Below, one piece after another: positions 43,462 through 52,362 of a DNA stretch of 64,000 nt. The DNA comes from Spirosoma agri (GTDB lineage Bacteria > Bacteroidota > Bacteroidia > Cytophagales > Spirosomataceae). The first letter of the stretch is position 1, and each line of letters opens with the position of its first letter. The DNA is taken from positions 62,001 to 126,000 of the forward strand of contig NZ_JAAGNZ010000002.1 of NCBI RefSeq assembly GCF_010747415.1. Direction: 5' to 3'. Position numbers and translations under genes: made by a program. A model generated the notes under the pieces. That model saw only the letters and a list, made by a program, of their open reading frames with translations. It was not told the DNA's origin and did no database searches.

Positions 43462-44628
43462 ATGAACAGAAAATTGCGAATGGGGATGATTGGTGGGGGT
43501 AAGGATGCCTTCATCGGCGCCATTCACCGGCATGCGGCTAACCTGGATAGCGCCATTGAGTTAGTTTGTGGTGCACTTAGTATCAACCCGGAAGTTGCTC
43601 AGGACAGCGCTCAGTCCTTGTTTCTACCCGCCGATCGGACCTATCTGACCTACCAGGAAATGCTGGAAAAGGAAAGCGCGCTGCCCGCCGATCAACGCAT
43701 GGACTTCGTGACGATCGTAACCCCGAACTTCGCCCATTTCGCCCCGGCTATGCTGGCACTGGAAAAGGGATTTCATGTAGTGATCGAAAAGCCCATCACC
43801 TTTACCCTTGATGAGGCCAAACAATTAAAGCAAAAAGTAGAAGAAACGGGACAGTTGCTGCTGCTTACGCATACCTATTCGGGTTACCCGATGGTGAAGC
43901 AGGCGCGTCAAATGATTCAGGCGGGTGAGCTGGGTAAGATCCGCAAGATCTGGGTTGAATACCCACAAGGCTGGCTGAGTCAACTATCCGAGCGGGAGGG
44001 TAACGCGCAGGCGGCCTGGCGAACTGACCCAAAGCGATCCGGCAAAAGTGGCTGTATGGGTGATATTGGAACACATGCGGCTCACCTGGCCGAATATGTA
44101 TCTGGCCTGAAAATTACTGACTTATGTGCCCATCTGTCAATTATGGTAGAAGGACGCGCACTAGATGACGATGGCAACGTACTCCTTAAATTCGAAGACG
44201 GCGCTACGGGTGTCTTGATGGCTTCTCAGGTAGCAGCTGGTGAAGAAAATGCGCTGAAAATTCGTGTTTATGGCGAAAAAGGAGGGGTCGAATGGGCACA
44301 GCAGGAGCCAAACACGTTGTTGGTGAAATGGTATGATAAACCAACGCAGATCTACCGCGCCGGTACAGGCTACAAAGATACGCTGTCGTCGTACGCGTTG
44401 CAGAACTGCCGTACGCCCGGTGGACACCCCGAAGGATATCTGGAAGCCTTTGGCAACTTGTACCGAAATTTTTCGCTCACGCTGGCCGCTCGTATCGATG
44501 GTACAACACCGTCTCCCGAAGCATTGGATTACCCATCGGTTGATGAAGGAATCCGGGGAATGGCCTTTATTGATAACGTGGTGAAAAGCCATCAAAGCAC
44601 TGAAAAGTGGACCGCCTTCACGGTGTAA
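43462..44628 (+). CDS. Gfo/Idh/MocA-family oxidoreductase
   Basis: A 388-residue NAD(P)-dependent sugar or inositol dehydrogenase. The N-terminal Rossmann motif is MGMIGGGKDAFIGAIHRHAA, the catalytic Lys is in VIEKPITF, and GDIGTHAAHLAEYVSGL holds further active-site residues. Length and motifs fit the family; the substrate is unknown. It follows the transketolase pair after 79 bp, so an aldose or polyol related to pentose use is a reasonable guess. A perfect palindromic terminator ends this region. Confidence 0.88.
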   Translation: MNRKLRMGMIGGGKDAFIGAIHRHAANLDSAIELVCGALSINPEVAQDSAQSLFLPADRTYLTYQEMLEKESALPADQRMDFVTIVTPNFAHFAPAMLALEKGFHVVIEKPITFTLDEAKQLKQKVEETGQLLLLTHTYSGYPMVKQARQMIQAGELGKIRKIWVEYPQGWLSQLSEREGNAQAAWRTDPKRSGKSGCMGDIGTHAAHLAEYVSGLKITDLCAHLSIMVEGRALDDDGNVLLKFEDGATGVLMASQVAAGEENALKIRVYGEKGGVEWAQQEPNTLLVKWYDKPTQIYRAGTGYKDTLSSYALQNCRTPGGHPEGYLEAFGNLYRNFSLTLAARIDGTTPSPEALDYPSVDEGIRGMAFIDNVVKSHQSTEKWTAFTV

Positions 44629-44675
44629 GTGAGTTGACCTTGCACTGGAACAATTCACAGATAGTTTTTTGGTAA

Positions 44676-44719
44676 GAAAACGGCCGAAGCCAGCAAATTT
44701 GCTGGCTTCGGCCGTTTTC
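44676..44719. terminator. Perfect 44-nt palindromic terminator
   Basis: A 22-bp arm (44676-44697) meets its exact complement (44698-44719) with no spacer. The stem core is CGGCCGAAGCCAGC, flanked by A and T runs, so it can stop transcription in both directions. Confidence 0.8.
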
Positions 44720-44785
44720 CAGAGGTACATAGAACGTCAATCAGGCTTCTTACAACAGACTCACCGACTAGTGGCCGCTGTCGAA

Positions 44786-44965
44786 CTAGCTTCCGAATTT
44801 TAGCCAGCGCTGGCCGTTTTTATCGATTATCTGCTTTGCTCGTTCCAGGCTTCCATAAAGACCCAGTGTGTGACCCGTAGTGGGATCAACAAGTTCATAG
44901 GCTACTACTTTTCCTTTGATACCGTCTACTGTGCGCTCTCGAATTATAATGGACTTATAATTCAT
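44786..44965 (-). CDS. Small hypothetical protein
   Basis: This 59-residue frame begins MNYKSIIIRERTVDG and ends NGQRWLKFGS. It has alternating hydrophobic residues, two beta-like strands and a helix (YGSLERAKQIIDK), and looks coding with normal codon use. No family is recognised. It lies after the strong palindromic terminator and about 210 bp from the divergent small frame at 45215. Confidence 0.6.
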   Translation of the reverse strand: MNYKSIIIRERTVDGIKGKVVAYELVDPTTGHTLGLYGSLERAKQIIDKNGQRWLKFGS

Positions 44966-45214
44966 AACTTAATGTATCGACAACGTTGATTAGACTACTA
45001 TAACTGACGAATACGTAGAGTTGGTATAGAAACCAACCCAACGGTAAATCGTACAAAAGTCGAAACGATTAAGTTGACCGGGACAAGAGACCTATTTTCG
45101 CTAAATCTAGAAGTAAAGAAGGATGTATAGTACTATTAAATGAATGTTTAAACACGGGGCGTACGAAGGCGTTTCTAAATGACTATATGTATAAAATACA
45201 CATTGTCATTTAGA

Positions 45215-45379
45215 ATGCCACGTCCCAGAAAATTTCCTATTCGAATTACTGTAGAAGGTAAATCAATTCAGGTTCGATCAGTGACGGGGAACATATTCCA
45301 GTCCAAGACGCACTACTACCAGGTTGATTATGATGGGTCAGGCAAACTGGTTGGAAAAATGCTGGTGTGTTCCTGCTAG
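45215..45379 (+). CDS. Small basic hypothetical protein
   Basis: A 54-residue frame starting MPRPRKFPIRITVEGKSI, basic, with likely beta strands (VRSVTGNIFQSKTHYYQVDY) and a C-terminal CSC. The frame is open 12 codons further upstream (45179), but the ATG at 45215 is the better start. No family is recognised and coding status is not certain. Confidence 0.4.
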   Translation: MPRPRKFPIRITVEGKSIQVRSVTGNIFQSKTHYYQVDYDGSGKLVGKMLVCSC

Positions 45380-45523
45380 TCGCTCAACTGCCGTGCATGC
45401 CGTCAGATGCGTTATTCATCGGTTATCGAAGAAAGCGCAAAGTCAGTTCGTTGCGCCAAGACCTGTCAGCCGTGCCTGAATTACGACAGTGGTACTGACA
45501 AAACGAGTTTGGCCGACGTTAAT

Positions 45524-46159
45524 TTACTTCTTTTTGGGAGTACCAGCACTCACAGGCTTTGCTGGCGCTTTAGCCGGCTTTTCCGGTGCTTTTGTGACTT
45601 GACCCGGTACGATACCTAATTGCTTGAGAACAGCGTCCGTAACATCATTCTCTTCCGATGCGTAAAGGATGTTCGACGAGTTTCCCGCGCCGGCGCTCAA
45701 CACAAACGCGTACCCTTTCTGCTTCGCAACGGTATCGATAGCTTGCTGGACTCTACTCAAAACCGGACCCATCAACTGCTTATACTTAGCCTGTAGCGAT
45801 TCCTGGGCCGAGCGGCCAAATTCCTGAATACGGGTTTGTAAATTTTGCAGCTCCGTTTCTCTGTCTTTACGGATCGTTTCCGTCATCTGAGCCGACCCTT
45901 TCTGGTACGTTGCATATTTTTCGTCGAATTCTTTCTGCATCCGTTTATACTCACCCTCGACCTGGGTTTGCTGAACCGACAATTGATTCGATACTGCTTT
46001 TGCTTCAGGGGTTTGAGCGATAATATAATCGATTCGGGTGAAGCCCACTTTTAATGACTGAGCCTGGGTGTTCAGGCAAAAAAGGAGGAATAGGCCTGAC
46101 CATAATGCAGTATGTGCCGTATTGATAGAGAATCGAAATAAGGTAATTGACTTATTCAT
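45524..46159 (-). CDS. OmpH/Skp-like periplasmic chaperone
   Basis: A 211-residue protein with a signal peptide (LFLLFCLNTQAQ), a short beta start (SLKVGFTRIDYIIAQTPEAK) and long coiled-coil arms (KEFDEKYATYQKGSAQMTETIRKDRETE). That is the Skp/OmpH layout; these trimers hold outer-membrane proteins in the periplasm. The tail is a Lys/Pro/Ala-rich extension (KAPEKPAKAPAKP). No bamA or lpxD neighbour is present, so it may be an extra paralogue. Confidence 0.85.
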   Translation of the reverse strand: MNKSITLFRFSINTAHTALWSGLFLLFCLNTQAQSLKVGFTRIDYIIAQTPEAKAVSNQLSVQQTQVEGEYKRMQKEFDEKYATYQKGSAQMTETIRKDRETELQNLQTRIQEFGRSAQESLQAKYKQLMGPVLSRVQQAIDTVAKQKGYAFVLSAGAGNSSNILYASEENDVTDAVLKQLGIVPGQVTKAPEKPAKAPAKPVSAGTPKKK

Positions 46160-46279
46160 GAGTGACTAGAAAAATGGCTAACGTTTACCAAGCTATGGGT
46201 AAACGATGCAAAGTAAAGGCAATAGCTAATACCAAAATAGCTTTAACAATTTTTAACGACGCTGACCTGGTTTTTCAGA

Positions 46280-47953
46280 CTAGCCCATCCGAATCTGTTC
46301 CCAACCTGTTTGCTTATACTGCCGGAGTAAAACCCCGCAGGCGAGCATCGAAAAGGGAAGCGCAATCCAGGTTCCGTAGGGGATGTAGGTCAGGCCGTAG
46401 TGCGAGAAACCAACGATACCCAGCACAAAGCTGGTGAGTAAACTACGAGCGGTATTACTCTGCTTCAGGGCGTCCTGTGCAACTGAAAACGGCATGTGAC
46501 GAACCGAGAGCAAGGCTGCGCTCAATAACATGACGAGCGAGTTACTAAATGCCAACAAAACATCACTGATTTTATCGATGCCATACCGGTAAAGGATGTA
46601 GATGGCCAGTAAGCTGTAAAAGGGCGTCATTAGTTTGACAATCAGTGCTTTTAGAGAGCCCGCCAGCACATCGCCGGGATTCTGGATGGGTGCGCTGCCA
46701 TAAATCCAGGAGGCCCGGTAACTATCCGAAATACTTAATTGGTATTGCGCCACCATAACATACAACCCCGCAAAGTACAGCGCGAACAGGTAGAAAAACC
46801 CCGTCGAGCCGAAGCTGGACCCTCGAAACGACATCACGACTACGTAGGCTAAGCCAAAGCCCAATTGCGGATACGTCTTGAGTTTGAATTTTCGATCGCG
46901 CCCGGTGATTCGCCAGGTGAACGCAAAGGCGGCCCGTTCGAGCGTGTTGCCCGTAAACAAGGTCGATAAGCGTTCGGCCCAGTTTGCCTTGTTCGATTGC
47001 GTTCGTTGAGAGAAGGTTGTTTGGGTGGTCTGTGCCGGTTGGCTTTCCTGATCGATACTGCTTAGCTTCTGCGTAAAATCGGTGGTCAGGAATCGGTTCA
47101 TAAACCATAAGCCTGCGATCGGGGTGAAGACGGCCAGCAGCGCAAAAACCAGATGGGTTGAATCCAGTACAGGTCGAATTACAGCCTCAACGGTTCCGGC
47201 CATCCACATGGGTGGCACCAGGTAATGCCACCATTGATGCGCAAAAGCCTGATTCAATGTTTGTTCCCCGATCAGGCGTGGCAGAAACTGATAGCCTCCG
47301 TAGAAAAGTACCGCCATCACAATCTGAAAATAATTAATGACCTCGCGTAGCTTTTCCTCGCTAGTAAACCGCATCAGTAGCAAGTAGAAAATATTGGTCA
47401 GAAAGACCATCAGCACCGCCGAAAGGAGGCTCATCGCCAAAAATAACAGGCCGGCCAGCGCCCCAAATCGATACGACACAAACAGGATCGCTACGACCGA
47501 CAACGATAAGGCAATGGCAAACAGATAGCTCGTGATGTGCACGACGCGAGCCAGCCAGAGCGTTCGGCTACTGACTGGTCGGGGCAGAATAATCTGATTG
47601 TCGGATGAGTCCAGAATGACGGACGAAAAATCAGAAATGAGCGTCATGGCACATAGGGCCATGATATACGAGAACTGAAGCGTGAGCGGAAAGAACAGCC
47701 TGTCTTTGTCGGGAGCGGCTAGCATCGCCAGGCTGATCAACCCGCCTATGAACGCATAGAGTCCGAGCGTACGCGTGAAATTACTGTTGTTTTCCGCCGA
47801 CGCTTTGCCATATCGCCCGAGCGTTATGGTACTCCGGCGGTTATCCATCATCAGTTTTACCTGTACAATGGCGCGCAATTGCCCATAATCAGCGCCCAGC
47901 GTTCGCCATAAGGGTTGACAACGGTCGAGGAGCCAGAGGATTAACATAGGCAT
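46280..47953 (-). CDS. ABC-2 type exporter membrane subunit
   Basis: A 557-residue integral membrane protein with about 12 to 14 hydrophobic segments and a charged central loop (DQESQPAQTTQTTFSQ). It lies 64 bp after the ABC ATPase gene, and the two should form one exporter. The substrate is unknown. Start could be 47953 or the ATG two codons in. Confidence 0.8.
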   Translation of the reverse strand: MPMLILWLLDRCQPLWRTLGADYGQLRAIVQVKLMMDNRRSTITLGRYGKASAENNSNFTRTLGLYAFIGGLISLAMLAAPDKDRLFFPLTLQFSYIMALCAMTLISDFSSVILDSSDNQIILPRPVSSRTLWLARVVHITSYLFAIALSLSVVAILFVSYRFGALAGLLFLAMSLLSAVLMVFLTNIFYLLLMRFTSEEKLREVINYFQIVMAVLFYGGYQFLPRLIGEQTLNQAFAHQWWHYLVPPMWMAGTVEAVIRPVLDSTHLVFALLAVFTPIAGLWFMNRFLTTDFTQKLSSIDQESQPAQTTQTTFSQRTQSNKANWAERLSTLFTGNTLERAAFAFTWRITGRDRKFKLKTYPQLGFGLAYVVVMSFRGSSFGSTGFFYLFALYFAGLYVMVAQYQLSISDSYRASWIYGSAPIQNPGDVLAGSLKALIVKLMTPFYSLLAIYILYRYGIDKISDVLLAFSNSLVMLLSAALLSVRHMPFSVAQDALKQSNTARSLLTSFVLGIVGFSHYGLTYIPYGTWIALPFSMLACGVLLRQYKQTGWEQIRMG

Positions 47954-48017
47954 AAGGTTCAGGAGACTGGATCTGTAAATGCCGGACGTGTATCGAACAA
48001 ATCCATGATCCAGTAAG

Positions 48018-48788
48018 TCAAAGTTTGAGGGTATGAATAAATTCTTCGGCTACGCCCGTCTGGCCTTCGCTGCCGGTAAGTTCCGCAAAAAGCTGTTCGA
48101 GCGATTCGGGACGCTGGTGCTGTAATTCAGCAAATGTGCCATCCGCGATGATCTGACCCTGATTGATGATAATGATCCGATCCGAAATCTTCTCGACAAC
48201 GTCCATAATGTGTGAACTGTAGAAAATCGTCTTGCCACTCGTAGCCAGCTGCCGGATAATCTCCTTCACCAGCACAACCGCGTTGGCATCCAGGCCCGAC
48301 AGAGGTTCGTCCAGAAAGATAACATCCGGGTTATGCAGTAATCCTGAAATGAGCAATACTTTCTGGCGCATACCTTTCGAGAAGGTGGTCATCCGAGCAT
48401 CGGCATGGTCGCTGAGCTGAAATAGTCGGAGTAATTCGAGGGCTTTCCGATCGATCTGGTTCGGGTCCAGCTCGTACAGTTGCCCAACGAATTGCAGGTA
48501 TTCCAAAGGGGTCAGTGTATCGTACAAGGCGGCATTTTCGGGCACGTAACCAATCCGGCGCTTTACGTCGAGCGAGTTGGTTCTTACGTCCATACCAAGC
48601 ACTGTAGCCTCACCCGAATAGTCGGGTAACATACCAATCAGGATTTTAATGGTCGTTGATTTCCCGGCACCGTTCGGGCCAATATAACCAACAACCTGCC
48701 CGGCTGATACGCTTAGATCGATACCTTTCAGAACGGGCGTTGATCCGTAGGATTTATGAATAGTTTGAAGCTGAATGACTGGGTCCAT
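48018..48788 (-). CDS. ABC exporter ATP-binding protein
   Basis: A 256-residue nucleotide-binding subunit with Walker A GPNGAGKSTT, signature FSKGMRQKV, Walker B VIFLDEPLSGLD and the switch His in YSSHIMD. This subgroup (ABC-2 type) powers export or membrane processes. It is transcribed leftward with the permease gene; the C-terminal 40 residues are variable. Confidence 0.93.
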   Translation of the reverse strand: MDPVIQLQTIHKSYGSTPVLKGIDLSVSAGQVVGYIGPNGAGKSTTIKILIGMLPDYSGEATVLGMDVRTNSLDVKRRIGYVPENAALYDTLTPLEYLQFVGQLYELDPNQIDRKALELLRLFQLSDHADARMTTFSKGMRQKVLLISGLLHNPDVIFLDEPLSGLDANAVVLVKEIIRQLATSGKTIFYSSHIMDVVEKISDRIIIINQGQIIADGTFAELQHQRPESLEQLFAELTGSEGQTGVAEEFIHTLKL

Positions 48789-48902
48789 GCTCGTTTAGAA
48801 AATAAATGCGGCCGCCCTTACCGTAGAGTTCTTTACAGAAAGGACAGATTTACCTGTTTTGGGAAGAAACCGCAGGGCGTGTGTTTATACGTCAAGGTAC
48901 GC

Positions 48903-48939
48903 AAAAAGTCCCGCCCGGCAGCAAGCCGAACGGGACTTT
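48903..48939 (-). terminator. Intrinsic terminator after asd
   Basis: AAAGTCCCG and CGGGACTTT arms extend through the GC-rich centre, with a T run on the minus strand. Confidence 0.8.
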
Positions 48940-48962
48940 GGGTAATTATTCGGGAAGGGCGG

Positions 48963-49976
48963 TTATGCAGCTACTTCACCTGCTTCAACCAGATTATGCG
49001 CCAGTAAATACTCGGCGATCTGAACGGCGTTGGTGGCGGCTCCTTTCCGGAGGTTATCGGCCACAATCCACATGTTCAATGTTTTAGGCTGGCTTTCATC
49101 ACGGCGGATACGGCCCACAAAAACCTCATCCTTACCGTGCGCCGTCAGCGGCATTGGGTAAATTTTATTTTTTGGGTCATCCTGGACAATGATACCTTCG
49201 GCGTTGCTGAGGATATCGATGACTTCGTTCAGGTCGAACTCGTTCTCAAATTCGATGTTAACTGATTCCGAATGACCACCAATGGTCGGAATCCGAACCG
49301 TAGTCGCCGTTACCTGGATCGAGTCATCACCCATGATTTTTTTGGTCTCATTGACCATCTTCATTTCCTCTTTGGTATAACCATTGTCAAGGAACACGTC
49401 GATATGGGGAAGCACATTCAGGTCGATTGGGTGTGGATACACTTTCGATACGCTGGAGTCACCGTTCCTCTCCGCAAAAAGCTGATCGACAGCCGCTTTA
49501 CCCGTACCCGTCACAGACTGATAGGTCGAAACGACAACCCGCTTAACCGTAAACCGGTCGTGCAATGGCTTCAGCGCGACAACCATCTGAATGGTCGAGC
49601 AGTTTGGATTGGCAATGATTTTGTCGTCCGGTGTCAGCGTGTTGGCATTGATTTCGGGAACAACCAGTTTTTTGGTTGGGTCCATCCGCCAGGCTGATGA
49701 GTTGTCGACAACGGTGATACCAGCTTCGGCAAACTTAGGGGCCAGTTCCAGCGATGTGCTGCCACCCGCGGAGAAAATCGCAACGGCAGGTTTGGCGGCA
49801 ATGGCATCCTCGAAGCTAACAATCGTGTAGGATTTACCCTTAAACTCAACCTGTTTACCAACCGACCGCTCGGAAGCAACGGGAATGAGCTCAGACACGG
49901 GGAAGTTACGTTCTGCCAGAACCTTCAGGATTTCGCCACCGACCAGGCCAGTAGCGCCAACGACTGCGATTTTCAT
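48963..49976 (-). CDS. asd: Aspartate-semialdehyde dehydrogenase
   Basis: Asd reduces aspartyl phosphate to the semialdehyde for lysine, threonine, methionine and diaminopimelate synthesis. The 337-residue protein has the NADP motif VVGATGLVGGEI, the nucleophile in NPNCSTIQ, YQSVTGTGKAA and the His region RIPTIGGHSE. It is transcribed alone, leftward, with a hairpin terminator. Confidence 0.96.
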   Translation of the reverse strand: MKIAVVGATGLVGGEILKVLAERNFPVSELIPVASERSVGKQVEFKGKSYTIVSFEDAIAAKPAVAIFSAGGSTSLELAPKFAEAGITVVDNSSAWRMDPTKKLVVPEINANTLTPDDKIIANPNCSTIQMVVALKPLHDRFTVKRVVVSTYQSVTGTGKAAVDQLFAERNGDSSVSKVYPHPIDLNVLPHIDVFLDNGYTKEEMKMVNETKKIMGDDSIQVTATTVRIPTIGGHSESVNIEFENEFDLNEVIDILSNAEGIIVQDDPKNKIYPMPLTAHGKDEVFVGRIRRDESQPKTLNMWIVADNLRKGAATNAVQIAEYLLAHNLVEAGEVAA

Positions 49977-50013
49977 CTTTACAATGCGGAGAATCCGCTG
50001 TTAACGGGTTAAT

Positions 50014-50059
50014 AAAAAACGGGATTTGCACCCGCACTACGTTTTGGAGTGCAAAAGTA
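50014..50059 (-). terminator. Hairpin after the cyclo-ligase gene, with a -7 box for asd
   Basis: TTTGCAC (50025-50031) pairs with GTGCAAA (50049-50055), with a T run next to it on the minus strand. TACTTTTG on the minus strand (50052-50059) matches the TAnnTTTG promoter box and overlaps the hairpin arm, so end and start signals overlap. Confidence 0.5.
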
Positions 50060-50085
50060 AGGTAAAAGTTTGACGCACAGTATAG

Positions 50086-50670
50086 TCATTTAGAAAAAAA
50101 CCAGATTCGGTCCGGGGTAACACAGCCCGTCATCGGTACGTCGGTTGGCTCGATCGATTCAATTTTATCAACTGGCTCGAACAGTGACAGGCCCATTGAT
50201 AAACAGTCGGGCCGACAGTCAGCCAGAAAGCGGTCATAGAAACCACCACCGTAGCCAATGCGGTGGCCCAACTGGTCAAAAAGTAGCAATGGCACCAACA
50301 CAGCGTCGATATGCTTGGTGCTGATGGCTGCCGATTCGGGAGCAATAGGTTCAGGAATACCCCAGCGATTGTCAATCAGTCGCGTGTCGGGAGTAAGTGC
50401 GTAATGCGTAAGGCGATGCGCTTCGGGATCGGTGACGGAAACAACGACCTGCTTCTGCGGAAAGTCATGCCAGATCCGGTGAACGATCGGCCACGTATTG
50501 ACTTCGTTCTGGCGCTGGATGGGAAGGAACACATGGACTGTATCTTCCCCATCCAGCCAGTCCTGCTCAAAAAAACGCTGGCAGATTTGCTGACTTCGCT
50601 CGGTGACGACCTCCGCTGATAATCCTTTTCGCAGCGCAAGGTATTGGCGACGCAGTTCGGCTTTGGTCAT
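50086..50670 (-). CDS. 5-formyltetrahydrofolate cyclo-ligase
   Basis: The 194-residue enzyme has the N-terminal MTKAELRRQYLALRKGL, VLVPLLLFDQLGHRIGYGGGFYDRFL (residues 130-155) with the nucleotide-binding Gly-rich loop, and the FFEQDW segment. It converts 5-formyl-THF to methenyl-THF with ATP. It is preceded by bshC 36 bp upstream in the same direction. Confidence 0.92.
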   Translation of the reverse strand: MTKAELRRQYLALRKGLSAEVVTERSQQICQRFFEQDWLDGEDTVHVFLPIQRQNEVNTWPIVHRIWHDFPQKQVVVSVTDPEAHRLTHYALTPDTRLIDNRWGIPEPIAPESAAISTKHIDAVLVPLLLFDQLGHRIGYGGGFYDRFLADCRPDCLSMGLSLFEPVDKIESIEPTDVPMTGCVTPDRIWFFSK

Positions 50671-50706
50671 GTGAGAAGCTAAACGATCTGGCGCGAATGA
50701 CGTGAT

Positions 50707-52266
50707 TTATTCCAGACAGAGTTGCATCCGATAATCGAACGGATCGAACATGGATAGCATCTTCGTCAGAAATTCCCGGTCATTCAGGTAAAACGTCAGG
50801 AAGTTTTCACTCCGCTCCTGCAACCCACCGTTCGGAAACAGCTCATTTTTAACGGTGAGCAACTGCCGAACGCCCACTTCCTGATTGTGTTCTTCGGCCC
50901 GACGCATCTTCTTCTCCAGCCGGGCTATGGCATTGGCAAATCGCTTTGTTTCGGCTAGCACGGCTCGTTCGAGCGTAGGATCAACCATTTGTGCCTTATG
51001 AAGAATATTGTCCAGCGCTTTGTTGACGACCTTGTTTTCGTTGTCGAACTTAAGTGTATGGCGAGCGTGGTTTTCGACGTATTCCCGTTTCAGCAGCAGT
51101 GTATCTTTGAACAACTCTTCGGGTGTCAGACCCAGTTTGCGGATGCGTTTTGCATTCACCGCGGGTACGTACATGGCAAAGTTGCGCGGCATCAAAATTG
51201 GAAAGGTCGTCTGAAAATGATCAAAGACCGGCTTTAACTGCAACCAGTACGGCACTTCCGACGGTCCACCGATGTAAGCCAAATTGGGCAAGATGGTTTC
51301 CTGATACAAGGGGCGCAAGACGACATTGGGGCTGAACCGTTCGGGATGTTCATCGAGTAGCGTCAGCAATTCCGCTTCCGTAAACCGCAGTTTAGTATGT
51401 AGCACGCGGTACGTTTTACCCTGCACAGCATCTTCCGTTTGTTCGATGCGCTCGCGGAGTTGCTCATCCAGATAAAACAGGTTGATGTCGCGGGGTGTGA
51501 TTACGGTCTTGTAGCCAAGATCTTCTAGTAGTTTGGTTTGTTCCGCCACTAATTCACCCGCCCGTTGATAGACAAGTTCGTCCCGCATAACCGGAGCAAA
51601 AACGCGTTTCAGCGCGGCATCGTCGGCATCGAGACAAATCAGTCCCTCGGCTCCGAACAGTTCATGGACGTAATACCGGGCGGCATCGGCCAGGGTCGCG
51701 TGCTTTAGATAGGCTTCTTCGAACAGCGTCAGTTTTTCCGGAATTTGGTTGAAGAGCGTTTCCAGTTCCTGCGGGTTCATGCGCCCAACAGCGCCACGTT
51801 GCTCCGTTGTCCAGGCATACTGTCGACCGAAAAACGAAAAGTGATTGATTTCGGCGAAGTCGTGGTCTTCGGTAGCCATCCAGTAGACCGGCACGAAATT
51901 ATAGTCTGGATAGGCTTCTTTCAGCTGACGCGCCAGGTTGATGGTCGTGATCAGCTTGTAGATGATGTACAGCGGACCGGAAAAAATATTCAGTTGGTGC
52001 CCCGTCGTAACCGTAAACGTGTTCGGCTGGAGGAGTATCGAAAAATCGGGTTTATTCGCAAGCTGTGCGTACTGCCGATCGAGTGCATCAACCAATACCC
52101 GGCGTTTGGCATCGTCAAACACCTTATCCTTTATCTGTTCCTGAAAAGCTGATCGCTCGGGGAAACGACTGTAAAAGGGCTGTACTGTATCTTTTTTGTT
52201 GATGTAATCGAGGAATAGTTGAGAGAACTGGCCGGTTGAGGCTAGTGGCAGGTACTGACAGTCCAT
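50707..52266 (-). CDS. bshC: Bacillithiol synthase, cysteine-adding enzyme
   Basis: The 519-residue protein has TTGHQLNIFSGPLYIIYK, YWMATEDHDFAEINHF and LAYIGGPSEVPYWLQLK, all diagnostic of BshC. It joins cysteine to GlcN-malate to make bacillithiol, the main low-molecular-weight thiol of many Bacteroidota. A long C-terminal coiled coil is present (RLEKKMRRAEEHNQEVG). It lies downstream of rimO, separated by a strong terminator. Confidence 0.95.
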   Translation of the reverse strand: MDCQYLPLASTGQFSQLFLDYINKKDTVQPFYSRFPERSAFQEQIKDKVFDDAKRRVLVDALDRQYAQLANKPDFSILLQPNTFTVTTGHQLNIFSGPLYIIYKLITTINLARQLKEAYPDYNFVPVYWMATEDHDFAEINHFSFFGRQYAWTTEQRGAVGRMNPQELETLFNQIPEKLTLFEEAYLKHATLADAARYYVHELFGAEGLICLDADDAALKRVFAPVMRDELVYQRAGELVAEQTKLLEDLGYKTVITPRDINLFYLDEQLRERIEQTEDAVQGKTYRVLHTKLRFTEAELLTLLDEHPERFSPNVVLRPLYQETILPNLAYIGGPSEVPYWLQLKPVFDHFQTTFPILMPRNFAMYVPAVNAKRIRKLGLTPEELFKDTLLLKREYVENHARHTLKFDNENKVVNKALDNILHKAQMVDPTLERAVLAETKRFANAIARLEKKMRRAEEHNQEVGVRQLLTVKNELFPNGGLQERSENFLTFYLNDREFLTKMLSMFDPFDYRMQLCLE

Positions 52267-52300
52267 GCAGGTTGGGATTTATTCGGCTCAACAATGGAAA

Positions 52301-52353
52301 AACCCGCAAGGTTCGGGCTCAATCGTTCTGAGCGAGCCTGAACCTTGCGGGTT
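52301..52353 (-). terminator. Strong terminator after rimO
   Basis: Twenty-base-pair arms (52301-52320 and 52334-52353, one G-U pair) with core AACCCGCAAGGTTC. It follows rimO in the leftward direction and precedes bshC. Confidence 0.85.
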
Positions 52354-52362
52354 TATAAAAAC

